This document shows positions 52,473-61,114 of a stretch of DNA of 64,000 nucleotides, one piece after another. Under the pieces are notes generated by a model. It saw nothing but the letters and a program-made list of their open reading frames with translations, had not been told where the DNA came from and did no database searches. The translations under genes and the position numbers were made by a program. Where the stretch lies: positions 248,001 through 312,000 of the forward strand of contig NZ_JBBLYU010000003.1 of assembly GCF_037911135.1 (NCBI RefSeq). Reading direction: 5' to 3'. The number at the start of each line of letters is the position of its first letter. Within the stretch, counting starts at the first letter, position 1. This DNA comes from Phaeobacter sp. A36a-5a (lineage in GTDB: Bacteria; Pseudomonadota; Alphaproteobacteria; Rhodobacterales; Rhodobacteraceae).

Positions 52473-53075
52473 TCAGCGATGTCGCCGAAGATAGATGTAA
52501 TAGGCACCGCCACCACCATGGCTGACATGGGCCGGGGTCACCTGAAGTACGACCTGCGACAGTGGCGGCAGTGACAGCCACTGCGGTACCTGATGACGCA
52601 GGACGCCACGCGGAACAGGCATCGGTCCGGGTTCATCTCGATCTTTGCCTTTTCCGGTGATCACCAGAACCAGCCGCTTGCCCGCAGAATGGGCTGACAG
52701 GACAAACCGAACCAGCGCAGGGTGGGCTGCATCGACCCGCATTCCATGCAAGTCCAGCTTCCCCTCCGGTTTCAGCTTGCCACGTTTCATCTTGCGGTAG
52801 GCTTTGCCATCCATCTGCATCGGCGCAGAAATCAGCCCCCTTGTCACACTGGGCTTCAGATCATGTCTGGTCGGCTGGGATGTGGCTTTGGAACCCAGTT
52901 CAAACAGCTCTGGCGTGAACCTCTCCTGCGGTGGCAGAGGCGATTTGCTCGGCCTGGGCTTGGGCAGGGGAGCGGTGGCTGGCGCAGTACGTGTTTTAGG
53001 GTGCAGCCGCTCGGCCTGACGCGCCACCCGGTGCCAGAGGTCTATTTCTTCGGAGGTCAGTTTGCGGCGGCTCAT
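52473..53075 (-). CDS. Smr/MutS2-domain protein
   Basis: The 200-residue protein has a basic, proline-rich N-terminus and a C-terminal Smr domain: GKLDLHGMRVDAAHPALVRF (LDxH motif) and RLVLVITGKGKDRDEPGP, with a Gly-rich HVSHGGGGAYYIYLRR end. Smr domains bind or nick nucleic acids. It is convergent with the hydrolase gene, and its start overlaps the mltA stop by one base. Confidence 0.88.
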   Translation of the reverse strand: MSRRKLTSEEIDLWHRVARQAERLHPKTRTAPATAPLPKPRPSKSPLPPQERFTPELFELGSKATSQPTRHDLKPSVTRGLISAPMQMDGKAYRKMKRGKLKPEGKLDLHGMRVDAAHPALVRFVLSAHSAGKRLVLVITGKGKDRDEPGPMPVPRGVLRHQVPQWLSLPPLSQVVLQVTPAHVSHGGGGAYYIYLRRHR

Positions 53076-54130
53076 CAGAAATCCCCCGGCAATAGCGCAT
53101 AGGCTCGCTGGATCGGAAGCAGCACCACCATGCGACCGGGATCGCGTAGCTTGCCAGCTTCGATCCCCGCCTCATCCCCGCTGCCAAAGAACACATCGGC
53201 CCGCTGCGCGCCCTTTATGGCGGAGCCGGTGTCCTGCGCAATCATCAAGCGCCGCATAGGTTTAGCACCATCCTTTTCCAGCCAGACCGGTGCACCCAGT
53301 GGCGTATATTTCGGATCAACAGCCAGGCTGCGCAATGTGGTCACCGACCGGTTCATCGCGCCCAGCGGGCCGGCAGAGGCTGGAATACGGCTCACCTCAC
53401 GGAAGAACACATAGGAGGGGTTGTGCATCAGCAAATCCTCGCCGGCGAGCGGATTGCGCCGCACCCAGCGTTTGATCACCGCAGCGCTGACCTGATGGAT
53501 ATTATAAATCCCACGGCGAACCAATTCGGTGCCAATGGATCGATATTCATGACCATTGGCGCCGCCATAGCCAACCCGGATCGAGGAGCCATCCGACAGG
53601 CGAATTCGGCCGGATCCTTGGATTTGAAGAAAAAACAGCTCGACCGGATCATCGACCCAGGCGATCTCCAGCCCGCGCCCTTCCATGATGCCGCTTGTCA
53701 GAAGTTCGCGCCGTGTCAGCCATTGGCTGGAGTTGCGCGCCTCCGGCGGCTGCCGGTAGACCGGATACCGATACCGGGAGCTGGGCCTGCGCGCGCCTGA
53801 CAGCTCAGGTTCGAAGTAACCGGTAAACAACGCCGGCGTGCCATCCTCGATCAGGACAGGGCGAAAAAGCAGCTGAAAGAACCCGCGCGCAGATTGCGGA
53901 TCCTGTTCACGCGCAAGCGCACAAAGCGCGCGCCAATCCGGATCGTCCAGATCCCGGCAGGTCTGCAGGAAGGCGCCGAGCGCCTCCTCATGATCGTCCT
54001 TCGCCCAGCCTTCTAACTGAGCAAAGGATAACATTGTATAGGTCGTTTCTGCCTGCCCGCCCTGCGGGAACAAATATGCGCCAGCCCCAAGGGCCAGCGC
54101 ACAGAGTGCCCGCCGGAGCCCGTGCATCAT
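53075..54130 (-). CDS. mltA: Membrane-bound lytic murein transglycosylase A (MltA)
   Basis: MltA cleaves peptidoglycan strands with formation of 1,6-anhydro-MurNAc. The 351 residues have a signal peptide (RRALCALALGAGAYLFPQGG then QA) but no lipobox Cys, so it is probably periplasmic. The MltA core shows LFTGYFEPELSGARRPSSRY, FFLQIQGSGRIRLSDGSSIR, and the C-terminal 3D domain with MRRLMIAQDTGSAIKGAQRA followed by DVFFGSG. The Asp in the 3D domain is the catalytic acid. Its product feeds recycling in part through AmgK-MurU. It overlaps the Tim44-like gene (ATGA). Confidence 0.93.
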   Translation of the reverse strand: MMHGLRRALCALALGAGAYLFPQGGQAETTYTMLSFAQLEGWAKDDHEEALGAFLQTCRDLDDPDWRALCALAREQDPQSARGFFQLLFRPVLIEDGTPALFTGYFEPELSGARRPSSRYRYPVYRQPPEARNSSQWLTRRELLTSGIMEGRGLEIAWVDDPVELFFLQIQGSGRIRLSDGSSIRVGYGGANGHEYRSIGTELVRRGIYNIHQVSAAVIKRWVRRNPLAGEDLLMHNPSYVFFREVSRIPASAGPLGAMNRSVTTLRSLAVDPKYTPLGAPVWLEKDGAKPMRRLMIAQDTGSAIKGAQRADVFFGSGDEAGIEAGKLRDPGRMVVLLPIQRAYALLPGDF

Positions 54131-54783
54131 GCGTCCGTGGCGACCAGATGCCAGTTCGGATCCGCACTGCCCATGGTGCGGCCAAAGACCCAGGTGTCCT
54201 TCTGGCGTTTCAGGGCCTTGGGATCGCCCTCGACGATATCACCGCCACGGTCCCGCACGACGGAGGTCAGTTCCGCGACAAACCTCATGGTGATTTCTGC
54301 ATTGCCTGTAGCCGGATCAAAGCTGGTATCGGTCAAGGTCGTTTCACGCACGCCGACAAATTCCGCCTCGATGGTCAGCCCCTGATCTTCGCGGTGCGAA
54401 ACAGCGGTGACAAAGCTCTCAAAGACAGCGGGCGCGAGGAACGGTTCGATTTCGTCCAGATCCCCTCGTTCAAACGCCATCAGGATCATCTCGTAGGCTC
54501 CGCGAGCGCCCTGCACAAAATCCCGTACCTCAAAGGACGGTTCAGCTTTCTTCATTGCGGCAAGGTCTTTGGCCTGCGAACTATCCTCAGGGACATAGTC
54601 AATGATGTCATGGTCCGGCCCACCTTCGATTACCTCGAGCTCGGGACGGCGGCTCTGGCGATCTGATTGAGGCAGGGCCGGCTTTTCGAACCCTTCACGG
54701 GTGCCAAGAACGCTCTTCAGGCGCAGGATCAAAAACACGGCAATACCGGCCAAAACCAACAGCTGAATCACGGGCGACTCCAT
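54127..54783 (-). CDS. Tim44/TimA-like membrane protein
   Basis: The 218-residue protein has one N-terminal transmembrane helix (IQLLVLAGIAVFLILRLKSV), a charged linker, and a C-terminal Tim44-like domain with RDFVQGARGAYEMILMAFER and VETTLTD-type VGVRETTLTDTSFDPATGNA, ending in WVFGRTMGSADPNWHLVATD. The alphaproteobacterial TimA is related to the mitochondrial import motor subunit Tim44 but its bacterial role is unclear. It diverges from fxsA and overlaps mltA. Confidence 0.88.
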   Translation of the reverse strand: MESPVIQLLVLAGIAVFLILRLKSVLGTREGFEKPALPQSDRQSRRPELEVIEGGPDHDIIDYVPEDSSQAKDLAAMKKAEPSFEVRDFVQGARGAYEMILMAFERGDLDEIEPFLAPAVFESFVTAVSHREDQGLTIEAEFVGVRETTLTDTSFDPATGNAEITMRFVAELTSVVRDRGGDIVEGDPKALKRQKDTWVFGRTMGSADPNWHLVATDA

Positions 54784-54898
54784 AACAACCTCTACGGTAG
54801 ATGTTCATGCTTCGTTTGAAACTAAAGCGTTCCAACCTTATGTAGGTGACGGGTCGGCGCAAGTCCACCGTCCCGCGCAAGTTCTGAGGAAACCCCGC

Positions 54899-55405
54899 AT
54901 GTATCTTTTTCTGGCCTTCCTGATGGTTCCGATCATCGAAATCGCACTTTTTATTCAGGTCGGTGGCGCGATTGGCCTGTGGCCCACGCTGGCCATTGTG
55001 GTCCTGACAGCGGTTTTGGGAACCTGGCTGGTGCGAACGCAGGGTAGGCTGGCATTGGGCCAATTGCGCACGTCTTTTGAACGGTTGAATGACCCCACGG
55101 AACCTCTCGCGCATGGTGCGATGATCCTCGTTGCCGGCGCGCTGTTGCTGACACCTGGATTTTTCACTGATGCAGTCGGCTTTGCATTGCTTGTCCCGCA
55201 GATCCGTATGGCCGTCTACCGGTACCTGCGTTCAAAAGTGACGGTTGCACGGTTCCAAATGGGTCCTGGGAGCATGCAGGGGCGCAATTACCCTGGTAGC
55301 CACCCCTCCGGTAGGCCCGGCGATATCATTGACGGCGACTACGAGGACGTCACTCGGGATAGACCGCGCAATGGCCCATCCGGTTGGGTCGATGACAAGA
55401 GGTAA
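54899..55405 (+). CDS. fxsA: FxsA family membrane protein
   Basis: The 168-residue protein is FxsA-like: short transmembrane segments MYLFLAFLMVPIIEIALFIQ, VGGAIGLWPTLAIVVLTAVL then GTWLVRTQGR, and HGAMILVAGALLLTPGFFTD. The C-terminal tail is cytoplasmic and Gly/Pro/Arg-rich. E. coli FxsA affects phage exclusion when overexpressed; its normal role is unknown. The fxsA-secB pair is common in Rhodobacterales. Confidence 0.92.
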   Translation: MYLFLAFLMVPIIEIALFIQVGGAIGLWPTLAIVVLTAVLGTWLVRTQGRLALGQLRTSFERLNDPTEPLAHGAMILVAGALLLTPGFFTDAVGFALLVPQIRMAVYRYLRSKVTVARFQMGPGSMQGRNYPGSHPSGRPGDIIDGDYEDVTRDRPRNGPSGWVDDKR

Positions 55406-55483
55406 GCGGCTCGCGTGACACCCCGTTGAGATACGTGCGCCAAGCTGCTAAGCACAGGCGAAACATAGTTTAGGAGTAGCTTC

Positions 55484-55978
55484 ATGGCCGAAAACGGCGC
55501 AACAGAAGGCGTGCAGCAGCCGCAAGTCCAGATGAATATCCTGGGTCAATTCATCCGCGATATGTCGTTTGAAAACGTCATGGCGCAAAAAGGCGTCGGC
55601 GCCGACGCTAAGCCCGATGTGAGCGTACAGGTTGCGCTTGATGCAAAGAAGCGTCAGGCCGAAAATCAGTATGAAGTCATGACCAAGCTGAACATCGAAT
55701 CCAAGGACAAGGAGGGCAATGCTGTCCTGTTCGTTCTGGAACTGGAATATGTCGGCATCTTCAACATTGTCGGCGTGCCGGAAGACCAGCTGCATCCGTT
55801 CCTGCTGATCGAATGCCCCCGCATGTTGTTCCCGTTTCTGCGCCGCATCGTCTCTGACGTGACCCGCGACGGTGGTTTCCCGCCGCTGAACCTCGACAAT
55901 ATCGACTTCGTCGCGATCTATCGCAACGAGTTGGCACGTCGTCAGGCCGACGCAGCTGCCGCCGACAAACCGCAGTAA
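55484..55978 (+). CDS. secB: Protein export chaperone SecB
   Basis: SecB is a tetrameric cytoplasmic chaperone that keeps preproteins unfolded for SecA. The 164 residues show VQMNILGQFIRDMSFENVMA, ELEYVGIFNIVGVPEDQLHP and LLIECPRMLFPFLRRIVSDV, then DGGFPPLNLDNIDFVAIYRN. TAGGAG lies upstream of the ATG. It ends at a strong bidirectional terminator shared with dnaQ. Confidence 0.96.
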   Translation: MAENGATEGVQQPQVQMNILGQFIRDMSFENVMAQKGVGADAKPDVSVQVALDAKKRQAENQYEVMTKLNIESKDKEGNAVLFVLELEYVGIFNIVGVPEDQLHPFLLIECPRMLFPFLRRIVSDVTRDGGFPPLNLDNIDFVAIYRNELARRQADAAAADKPQ

Positions 55979-56010
55979 GCATTATACAGCGGCGCCCTTG
56001 GCCCGCTGAC

Positions 56011-56043
56011 AAAAAACGCCGCTGGGAAACCGCGGCGTTTTTT
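56011..56043. terminator. Bidirectional terminator between secB and dnaQ
   Basis: A perfect 12-bp stem (AAAAAACGCCGC / GCGGCGTTTTTT) with a 9-base loop has A's and T's on both flanks, so it can serve both convergent genes. Confidence 0.92.
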
Positions 56044-56070
56044 GGCTGGCAGTCGCGCGGGCGCGGGGGG

Positions 56071-56808
56071 TCAGCTGCCGGAGCTGTTCCACAGTGCTCC
56101 GTCACCCATCTTCGCAACAAACGCGTCATGCGCCTCCTGTTCTTCTGCGGTAAGTCGTGCGGGCAGGGGTGTCGGCCTTGCCGTAGGGCGCCAGTCCTCT
56201 GTTATCACAGTCCCGCTACGCGCCTTATCGCTTGATGCTGAAAGGCCGAAATCGGGCTGCCGACCACCAATCAGTTCAAGATAGACATCTGCCAGAATCT
56301 CGGAGTCGAGCAGCGCGCCATGCAACGTACGATTGCTGTTGTCGATATTGAACCGACGGCAGAGCGCATCCAGTGTCGCCGGCGACCCGGGAAAGCGCTT
56401 GCGCGCTATGGCAAGCGTGTCGATTGCCTGATCCATCGGCAGTTTTGGCAGGCCCATCCAGTCCAGCTCTGCGTTCAGGAATTTCATGTCGAATGCGGCG
56501 TTGTGGATGACCATCTTGGAATCCCGCACGAAATCCAGAAATTTCTGCCCGACTTTCGAAAATACCGGTTTGTCGCGCAATGTCACCGCACCGGGGCCGG
56601 GTTGTTGTGGCGGTTCAAGAAGATCCGGCCCGATGCCGTGCACCTTGAACGCGTCCTGCGGCATGGAACGTTCGGGGTTGATATAGACATGAAAGGTTTC
56701 GCCCGTTGGCATGTGATTGAGCAACTCAACCGCACCGATCTCGACGATGCGGTCGCCAGAAAACGGATCAAATCCTGTTGTCTCGGTATCAAGGACGATT
56801 TCACGCAT
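56071..56808 (-). CDS. dnaQ: DNA polymerase III epsilon subunit DnaQ
   Basis: DnaQ is the 3'-5' proofreading exonuclease of the replicative polymerase. The 245 residues show the DEDDh motifs: REIVLDTETTGFDPFSGDRI, MVIHNAAFDMKFLNAELDWM and LHGALLDSEILADVYLELIG. The frame is open to 56862, but the ATG at 56808 begins the conserved MREIVLDTETTG and overlaps the coaE end by 8 bp. The gene is part of the origin-flanking dnaQ-coaE-aroE-maf set. Confidence 0.95.
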   Translation of the reverse strand: MREIVLDTETTGFDPFSGDRIVEIGAVELLNHMPTGETFHVYINPERSMPQDAFKVHGIGPDLLEPPQQPGPGAVTLRDKPVFSKVGQKFLDFVRDSKMVIHNAAFDMKFLNAELDWMGLPKLPMDQAIDTLAIARKRFPGSPATLDALCRRFNIDNSNRTLHGALLDSEILADVYLELIGGRQPDFGLSASSDKARSGTVITEDWRPTARPTPLPARLTAEEQEAHDAFVAKMGDGALWNSSGS

Positions 56809-57394
56809 CTGCAACCTGCTTTCTGATCTGGGCGAGGATGGCGCGCACCTGATCGCGCGCATGGTCGGGCGTATCGGTCTGGATCAGAAAATCCGACCGC
56901 GCTTTCTTTTCCTCTATCGGCATTTGTTTCTGAAGGATCTGTTCAAATTGCTCAACCGACATTGTGCCGCGCTCCATGACCCGGCTGCGCTGCGTCTCAG
57001 CGTCGATCCACACGCAGGCCACCGCATCCATACCTGCGTCACCCCCGGTTTCAAACAGCAGGGGAATATCGAAGACCAGAACATCATGCGACGACGATGC
57101 TCTGAAAGCCTCGCGGTCAGCGGCGACAAGCGGATGCACGATTGCTTCGATGCGGGGCAGGGCGCTTGCATCGCCGGCGATGATCTCACGCAGACGTGCC
57201 CGGTCGACCCGTCCGCCGGCGATGGCCGTCGGGAACAGCGCGCCAATCGGCGCAACAGCAGCTCCATCTGCATCGTATAGGCGATGAACGGCTGCGTCGG
57301 CATCCCAGACCGCACATCCTTCATCGGCAAAGGTCTGCGCGGTTGCGCTCTTTCCCATTCCGATGGATCCGGTTAGCCCCAGTGCAAAGCTCAT
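56801..57394 (-). CDS. coaE: Dephospho-CoA kinase CoaE
   Basis: CoaE phosphorylates dephospho-CoA in the last step of coenzyme A synthesis. The 197 residues contain P-loop LGLTGSIGMGKSATAQTFAD, VWDADAAVHRLYDADGAAVA and VVFDIPLL-type VLVFDIPLLFETGGDAGMDA. It overlaps dnaQ at its end and aroE at its start, consistent with one operon reading away from the origin. Confidence 0.95.
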   Translation of the reverse strand: MSFALGLTGSIGMGKSATAQTFADEGCAVWDADAAVHRLYDADGAAVAPIGALFPTAIAGGRVDRARLREIIAGDASALPRIEAIVHPLVAADREAFRASSSHDVLVFDIPLLFETGGDAGMDAVACVWIDAETQRSRVMERGTMSVEQFEQILQKQMPIEEKKARSDFLIQTDTPDHARDQVRAILAQIRKQVADA

Positions 57395-58224
57395 GCCAAC
57401 GCGGCCTCACGTGTGGCTTCATCGACCTCCGGTCGTTTGCCAAACCACCGTTCGAACCCTGGTACAGCCTGATGCAACAGCATCCCCAAACCATCTACCG
57501 TGGTACAGCCGATATCCTCAGCCCATTGCAGCATTTCCGTCTTCAGCGGAGTATAGACCAGATCGGTCACAACCGTGCCGGGGCGCAGGCCATCCAGCGG
57601 CACCCGCAGGCGCGGCTTTCCAATCATTCCCAGTGAGGTCGTATTCACGAGCAGCGCGGCCTGTTCGACGACGTTGCCAACCTGCACCCAATCCACCACC
57701 TGGATCCGCGATCCGAACTCACTGCGAAACTGGTCTGCCCGCTCCCGCGTTCGATTGCTGAGCAGGATCTCGGGGACGCCAGCTTCCAACAGGGAGGCAA
57801 TCACGGCACGGCTGGCGCCGCCAGCGCCAAAGACGACCGCCGGACCTGATGCTGGATCCCAGTCAGGAGCGGATTGATGCAGATTGGTAATGAAGCCGTA
57901 TCCGTCTGTATTATCTGCCAGGATTGACCCATCGGGTCGGAAGATCAACGTATTGGCCGCGCCGATCAATGTCGCACGATCCGTCACCTGATCGGCGATA
58001 TCCATGATTTTCTCTTTATGAGGAATTGTGACGTTGGCCCCAACAAATCCCATCATCGGCAGGCTGCGCACAACAGTTTCCAGCTGATCGGCTTCAACAT
58101 GCAGCGGAACATAGTGACCGGCAATGCCATGCGTTCTAAGCCAATGGCCATGGACCAGTGGCGACCGCGAATGCGCCACTGGATTGCCAATCACACCAGC
58201 CAGAGGGATGCGTGCGTCGCTCAT
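57391..58224 (-). CDS. aroE: Shikimate dehydrogenase AroE
   Basis: AroE reduces 3-dehydroshikimate to shikimate in aromatic amino acid synthesis. The 277 residues have the substrate site [20 protein letters not shown], the catalytic Lys in [19 protein letters not shown] and the NADP-binding [20 protein letters not shown]. The C-terminal [20 protein letters not shown] completes the pattern. It overlaps both coaE and maf by 4 bp. Confidence 0.95.
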   Translation of the reverse strand: MSDARIPLAGVIGNPVAHSRSPLVHGHWLRTHGIAGHYVPLHVEADQLETVVRSLPMMGFVGANVTIPHKEKIMDIADQVTDRATLIGAANTLIFRPDGSILADNTDGYGFITNLHQSAPDWDPASGPAVVFGAGGASRAVIASLLEAGVPEILLSNRTRERADQFRSEFGSRIQVVDWVQVGNVVEQAALLVNTTSLGMIGKPRLRVPLDGLRPGTVVTDLVYTPLKTEMLQWAEDIGCTTVDGLGMLLHQAVPGFERWFGKRPEVDEATREAALA

Positions 58225-58820
58225 TGTTCTATCACTCCCTGCAGGGCCAAATAGTTGAGCAGCTCGAGGAGGGGTAACCCAAGAACATTGAAGTAGTCCC
58301 CTTCGATCGTGCTGAACAACCGCACCCCTTCTTCCTCAAGTTTATATCCGCCAACAGCATGGCGGATACTGTCCCAGTTACGCGCCACATAACCGCGAAG
58401 ATAGGCATCCGAGCTGGACCGCATCCGCAATCGCACCTGCCCAACATGCCGCCACATCGGTTGACCATCGCGGTAGATGACCGCAGCGGACAGTAACATA
58501 TGTCGCTGACCCCGCATTATTTTCAGCTGCGCAAAAGCTTCATCCGAATCTTTTGGTTTTGATAACAATTTTCCATCAAACTCGAGCACCTGATCACAGC
58601 CCAATACAAGGGCCCCGGGATACTTGGCACTGACTTTGCGCGCCTTCGCTTCTGCCAGCGTATCGGCGATGTCCCGCGGCTTGGCCTCCTCGGCCAGGAG
58701 CGCGGATTTGATGGCCTCCTCGTCGATGCGGGCGGCGGCAACCTCGAAAGGAACGCCGGCCTGTCGCAGGAGCTGGGCGCGAATTTGTGACCCAGAGGCC
58801 AGAACGATGTGGGTAGACAT
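58221..58820 (-). CDS. maf: Maf/septum-formation-type nucleotide pyrophosphatase
   Basis: Maf proteins hydrolyse non-canonical or modified nucleoside triphosphates. The 199 residues show [20 protein letters not shown] (the Maf [ST]xSxxR site), [20 protein letters not shown] (catalytic Asp) and [20 protein letters not shown]. The open frame extends upstream, but the ATG at 58820 begins at the conserved position. It is the gene nearest the origin on the left and reads away from it. Confidence 0.9.
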   Translation of the reverse strand: MSTHIVLASGSQIRAQLLRQAGVPFEVAAARIDEEAIKSALLAEEAKPRDIADTLAEAKARKVSAKYPGALVLGCDQVLEFDGKLLSKPKDSDEAFAQLKIMRGQRHMLLSAAVIYRDGQPMWRHVGQVRLRMRSSSDAYLRGYVARNWDSIRHAVGGYKLEEEGVRLFSTIEGDYFNVLGLPLLELLNYLALQGVIEQ

Positions 58821-58946
58821 GTGGAAAACCCCGTGGGCAAGAGTGTGATGGGCCTTGGACGGTTTGTATGAAATTTCGGCCATTTCGCAAGCCGTGGAGA
58901 ACCTCAAAATCCCCATTTGCTTGCCGGCAGATTCGCCCTGAGAGGA

Positions 58947-58955
58947 TAGGGATAA
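58947..58955 (-). promoter_or_regulatory. DnaA-box-like site (TTATCCCTA)
   Basis: The reverse strand reads TTATCCCTA, two bases from TTATCCACA. It is the leftmost of the origin boxes. Confidence 0.5.
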
Positions 58956-59000
58956 CTTCCAAATCGTGGATATCTCAGTTGCTCCGATTTCACCCCAAGC

Positions 59001-59009
59001 TTATCCCCA
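59001..59009 (+). promoter_or_regulatory. DnaA box (TTATCCCCA)
   Basis: One mismatch to TTATCCACA, in the predicted oriC. Confidence 0.7.
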
Positions 59010-59099
59010 CTTCAAACTTAGCTTACCGGCACAGTATTCCTGGTGTTTTTATGGCCTGCCGGCAAGAGTCATCATGTCGCTGGGGGTAAAGCTGGTAAG

Positions 59100-59108
59100 T
59101 TATCCAGA
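59100..59108 (+). promoter_or_regulatory. DnaA box (TTATCCAGA)
   Basis: One mismatch to TTATCCACA, in the predicted oriC; only 36 bp from the next plus-strand box. Confidence 0.7.
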
Positions 59109-59109
59109 G

Positions 59110-59118
59110 CAGGGATAA
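59110..59118 (-). promoter_or_regulatory. Weak DnaA-box-like site (TTATCCCTG)
   Basis: The reverse strand reads TTATCCCTG, three changes from consensus, next to the 59100 box and in the opposite orientation. Confidence 0.4.
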
Positions 59119-59135
59119 GCCAGTGGATGAGTCAG

Positions 59136-59144
59136 TTATCCACC
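59136..59144 (+). promoter_or_regulatory. DnaA box (TTATCCACC)
   Basis: One mismatch to TTATCCACA at the last base; it lies 16 bp before the AT-rich tract. Confidence 0.72.
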
Positions 59145-59160
59145 GTATTTCAGGTGCACT

Positions 59161-59198
59161 ACTAAAACATCATCCTTTTAAAATACTTATATTTTAAG
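59161..59198. other. AT-rich tract, predicted DNA unwinding element of oriC
   Basis: About 38 bp with very low GC (contains CTTTTAAAATACTTATATTT) directly beside the right-most DnaA box, in a GC-rich chromosome. This is the expected arrangement of an unwinding element; function is inferred. Confidence 0.55.
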
Positions 59199-59225
59199 GG
59201 GAGAGAGGGAACCGAGAGGCCGACC

Positions 59226-59681
59226 ATGGATCTGAGCGATCTACTGTTTGAAATTTACCCCTACGCCAAATCGCTGCACATCATGGCCGTGATCAGCTGG
59301 ATGGCTGGTCTCTTCTATCTACCGCGTCTTTTTGTCTATCACGTGGAACAGGCAGAGAAGGTGCCAGAGAGCCTTCCGATCTTTGTCATGATGGAGGAGA
59401 AGCTGCTTCGTATCATCATGCGGCCCGCCATGTACGTCAGCTGGGCAGCAGGCCTCGTAATGGTGTTTACGCCGGGGTTGGTGGACTGGAGCGCTATCTG
59501 GCCCTGGAGCAAGGGCCTGAGCGTTCTGGGGATGACCTGGTTCCATCACTGGCTGTTGTTCCGTCACCGGGACTTCGCAAACGGGCAGAACACCCGAACC
59601 GGTCGCAGCTATAGAATGATGAATGAGGTCCCGACACTGCTGATGGTGGTCATCGTCATATCAGTCGTTTTCAAGTTCTGA
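59226..59681 (+). CDS. hemJ: Protoporphyrinogen IX oxidase HemJ
   Basis: HemJ oxidises protoporphyrinogen IX to protoporphyrin IX in most alphaproteobacteria. The 151 residues have four transmembrane helices and the family features YAKSLHIMAVISWMAGLFYL then PRLFVYHVE (conserved His), MEEKLLRIIMRPAM and TWFHHWLLFRHRDFA. It is the first gene to the right of the predicted oriC and reads away from it. Confidence 0.94.
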   Translation: MDLSDLLFEIYPYAKSLHIMAVISWMAGLFYLPRLFVYHVEQAEKVPESLPIFVMMEEKLLRIIMRPAMYVSWAAGLVMVFTPGLVDWSAIWPWSKGLSVLGMTWFHHWLLFRHRDFANGQNTRTGRSYRMMNEVPTLLMVVIVISVVFKF

Positions 59682-59689
59682 GCGGGGGT

Positions 59690-59718
59690 TTGACTCAAAC
59701 GGCAACACCCCTTATGTA
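59690..59718 (+). promoter_or_regulatory. Predicted sigma-70-type promoter of rho
   Basis: TTGACT (59690-59695) and TATGTA (59713-59718) with a 17-bp spacer lie about 95 bp before the rho ATG, just after the hemJ stop. The leader includes a GC-rich hairpin-like ACGGGCCCGTCCGGGC; autoregulation of rho through its leader is known in other bacteria. Confidence 0.5.
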
Positions 59719-59812
59719 TGCGCCTTAACGGGCCCGTCCGGGCACTCGTGTCTTCCTTATACCTATGACACCGCTCCCCAGTTAACAGTGGGAGAATAAA
59801 GGCCGTATATAT

Positions 59813-61084
59813 ATGACCGTTCAATCCCTGAACCTTTCCGATCTGAAGGCAAAAAGCCCCAAGGATCTTCTGTCTATGGCTGAAGAGCTTGAGATCGAAA
59901 ACGCCTCCACGATGCGCAAGGGCGAGATGATGTTCCAGATCCTGCGTGAACGCGCAGATGAAGGCTGGGACATCGGCGGCGATGGCGTGCTGGAAGTGCT
60001 GCAGGACGGTTTTGGGTTCCTGCGCTCGCCTGAGGCAAACTACTTGCCGGGTCCGGACGACATTTATGTCTCCCCTGAAATGATCCGCCAGTATTCGCTG
60101 CGCACCGGTGATACCGTGGAGGGGCAAATCAAGGCACCGTTGGAGACAGAGCGTTATTTTGCGCTGACCAATGTCACCAAGATCAACTTCGAGGAGCCTG
60201 AAAAGGCCCGTCATAAGATTGCGTTCGACAACCTGACGCCGCTTTATCCCGATGAACGGCTGAAGATGGAGATCGAAGACCCAACCATCAAGGACCGGTC
60301 TGCCCGTGTGATCGATCTGGTTTCGCCGATCGGTAAAGGTCAGCGTTCTCTTATCGTGGCACCGCCGCGGACCGGTAAAACGGTGATCCTGCAGAACATC
60401 GCGCATTCCATCGCGAAAAATCATCCTGAGTGTTACCTGATCGTTCTGCTGATCGACGAACGTCCGGAAGAAGTCACAGATATGCAGCGGTCGGTGAAAG
60501 GTGAGGTTGTCTCCTCAACCTTCGACGAACCAGCGACCCGGCATGTTGCCGTATCTGAGATGGTGATTGAGAAAGCGAAGCGTCTTGTTGAGCATAAACG
60601 AGATGTAGTTATTCTTCTGGACTCCATCACAAGACTTGGTAGGGCCTTTAACACTGTGGTACCATCGTCTGGTAAGGTTCTGACCGGTGGTGTCGATGCA
60701 AACGCCCTGCAGCGCCCGAAACGATTCTTTGGTGCGGCGCGGAATATCGAAGAAGGCGGTTCGCTTACCATCATCGCCACCGCATTGATTGACACCGGCA
60801 GCCGTATGGACGAGGTGATCTTTGAAGAGTTCAAAGGTACCGGTAACTCGGAAATCGTCCTTGATCGTAAGATTGCGGACAAACGCGTCTTCCCGGCAAT
60901 TGATATTCTCAAGTCGGGTACTCGGAAAGAAGACCTCCTCGTTGATAAGGGTGACCTGGCCAAGACATTTGTCCTTCGCCGTATCCTCAACCCGATGGGG
61001 ACCACTGACGCAATCGAGTTTCTGTTGTCTAAGTTGAAGCAAACAAAGACAAATTCTGAATTCTTCGACTCAATGAACACCTAA
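59813..61084 (+). CDS. rho: Transcription termination factor Rho
   Basis: Rho is the hexameric RNA helicase that ends untranslated transcripts. The 423 residues comprise an N-terminal helix bundle, an RNA-binding cold-shock-like domain ([20 protein letters not shown] then DIYVSP) and the ATPase core: [20 protein letters not shown] (Walker A), [40 protein letters not shown] and the Q-/R-loop [20 protein letters not shown]. The ribosome site is weak (AAAGG). Confidence 0.97.
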   Translation: MTVQSLNLSDLKAKSPKDLLSMAEELEIENASTMRKGEMMFQILRERADEGWDIGGDGVLEVLQDGFGFLRSPEANYLPGPDDIYVSPEMIRQYSLRTGDTVEGQIKAPLETERYFALTNVTKINFEEPEKARHKIAFDNLTPLYPDERLKMEIEDPTIKDRSARVIDLVSPIGKGQRSLIVAPPRTGKTVILQNIAHSIAKNHPECYLIVLLIDERPEEVTDMQRSVKGEVVSSTFDEPATRHVAVSEMVIEKAKRLVEHKRDVVILLDSITRLGRAFNTVVPSSGKVLTGGVDANALQRPKRFFGAARNIEEGGSLTIIATALIDTGSRMDEVIFEEFKGTGNSEIVLDRKIADKRVFPAIDILKSGTRKEDLLVDKGDLAKTFVLRRILNPMGTTDAIEFLLSKLKQTKTNSEFFDSMNT

Positions 61085-61114
61085 TACCCGGGCCGGCACG
61101 AAAGGAAGGTTCCG

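Larger units (their letters stand above)
58821..59225. other. Predicted chromosomal replication origin oriC
   Basis: About 405 bases lie between diverging maf (-) and hemJ (+). They contain five DnaA-box-like 9-mers, three of them one base from TTATCCACA (59001-59009, 59100-59108, 59136-59144). An AT-rich tract (59161-59198) is suitable for unwinding. Three GANTC sites (58930, 59066, 59129) and an 11-bp inverted repeat also occur. The flanking gene order (dnaQ-coaE-aroE-maf and hemJ-rho-mnmE-mnmG) matches the Caulobacter origin region. Genes on both sides read away from the gap. A parS site lies 3.2 kb to the right. Confidence 0.85.
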
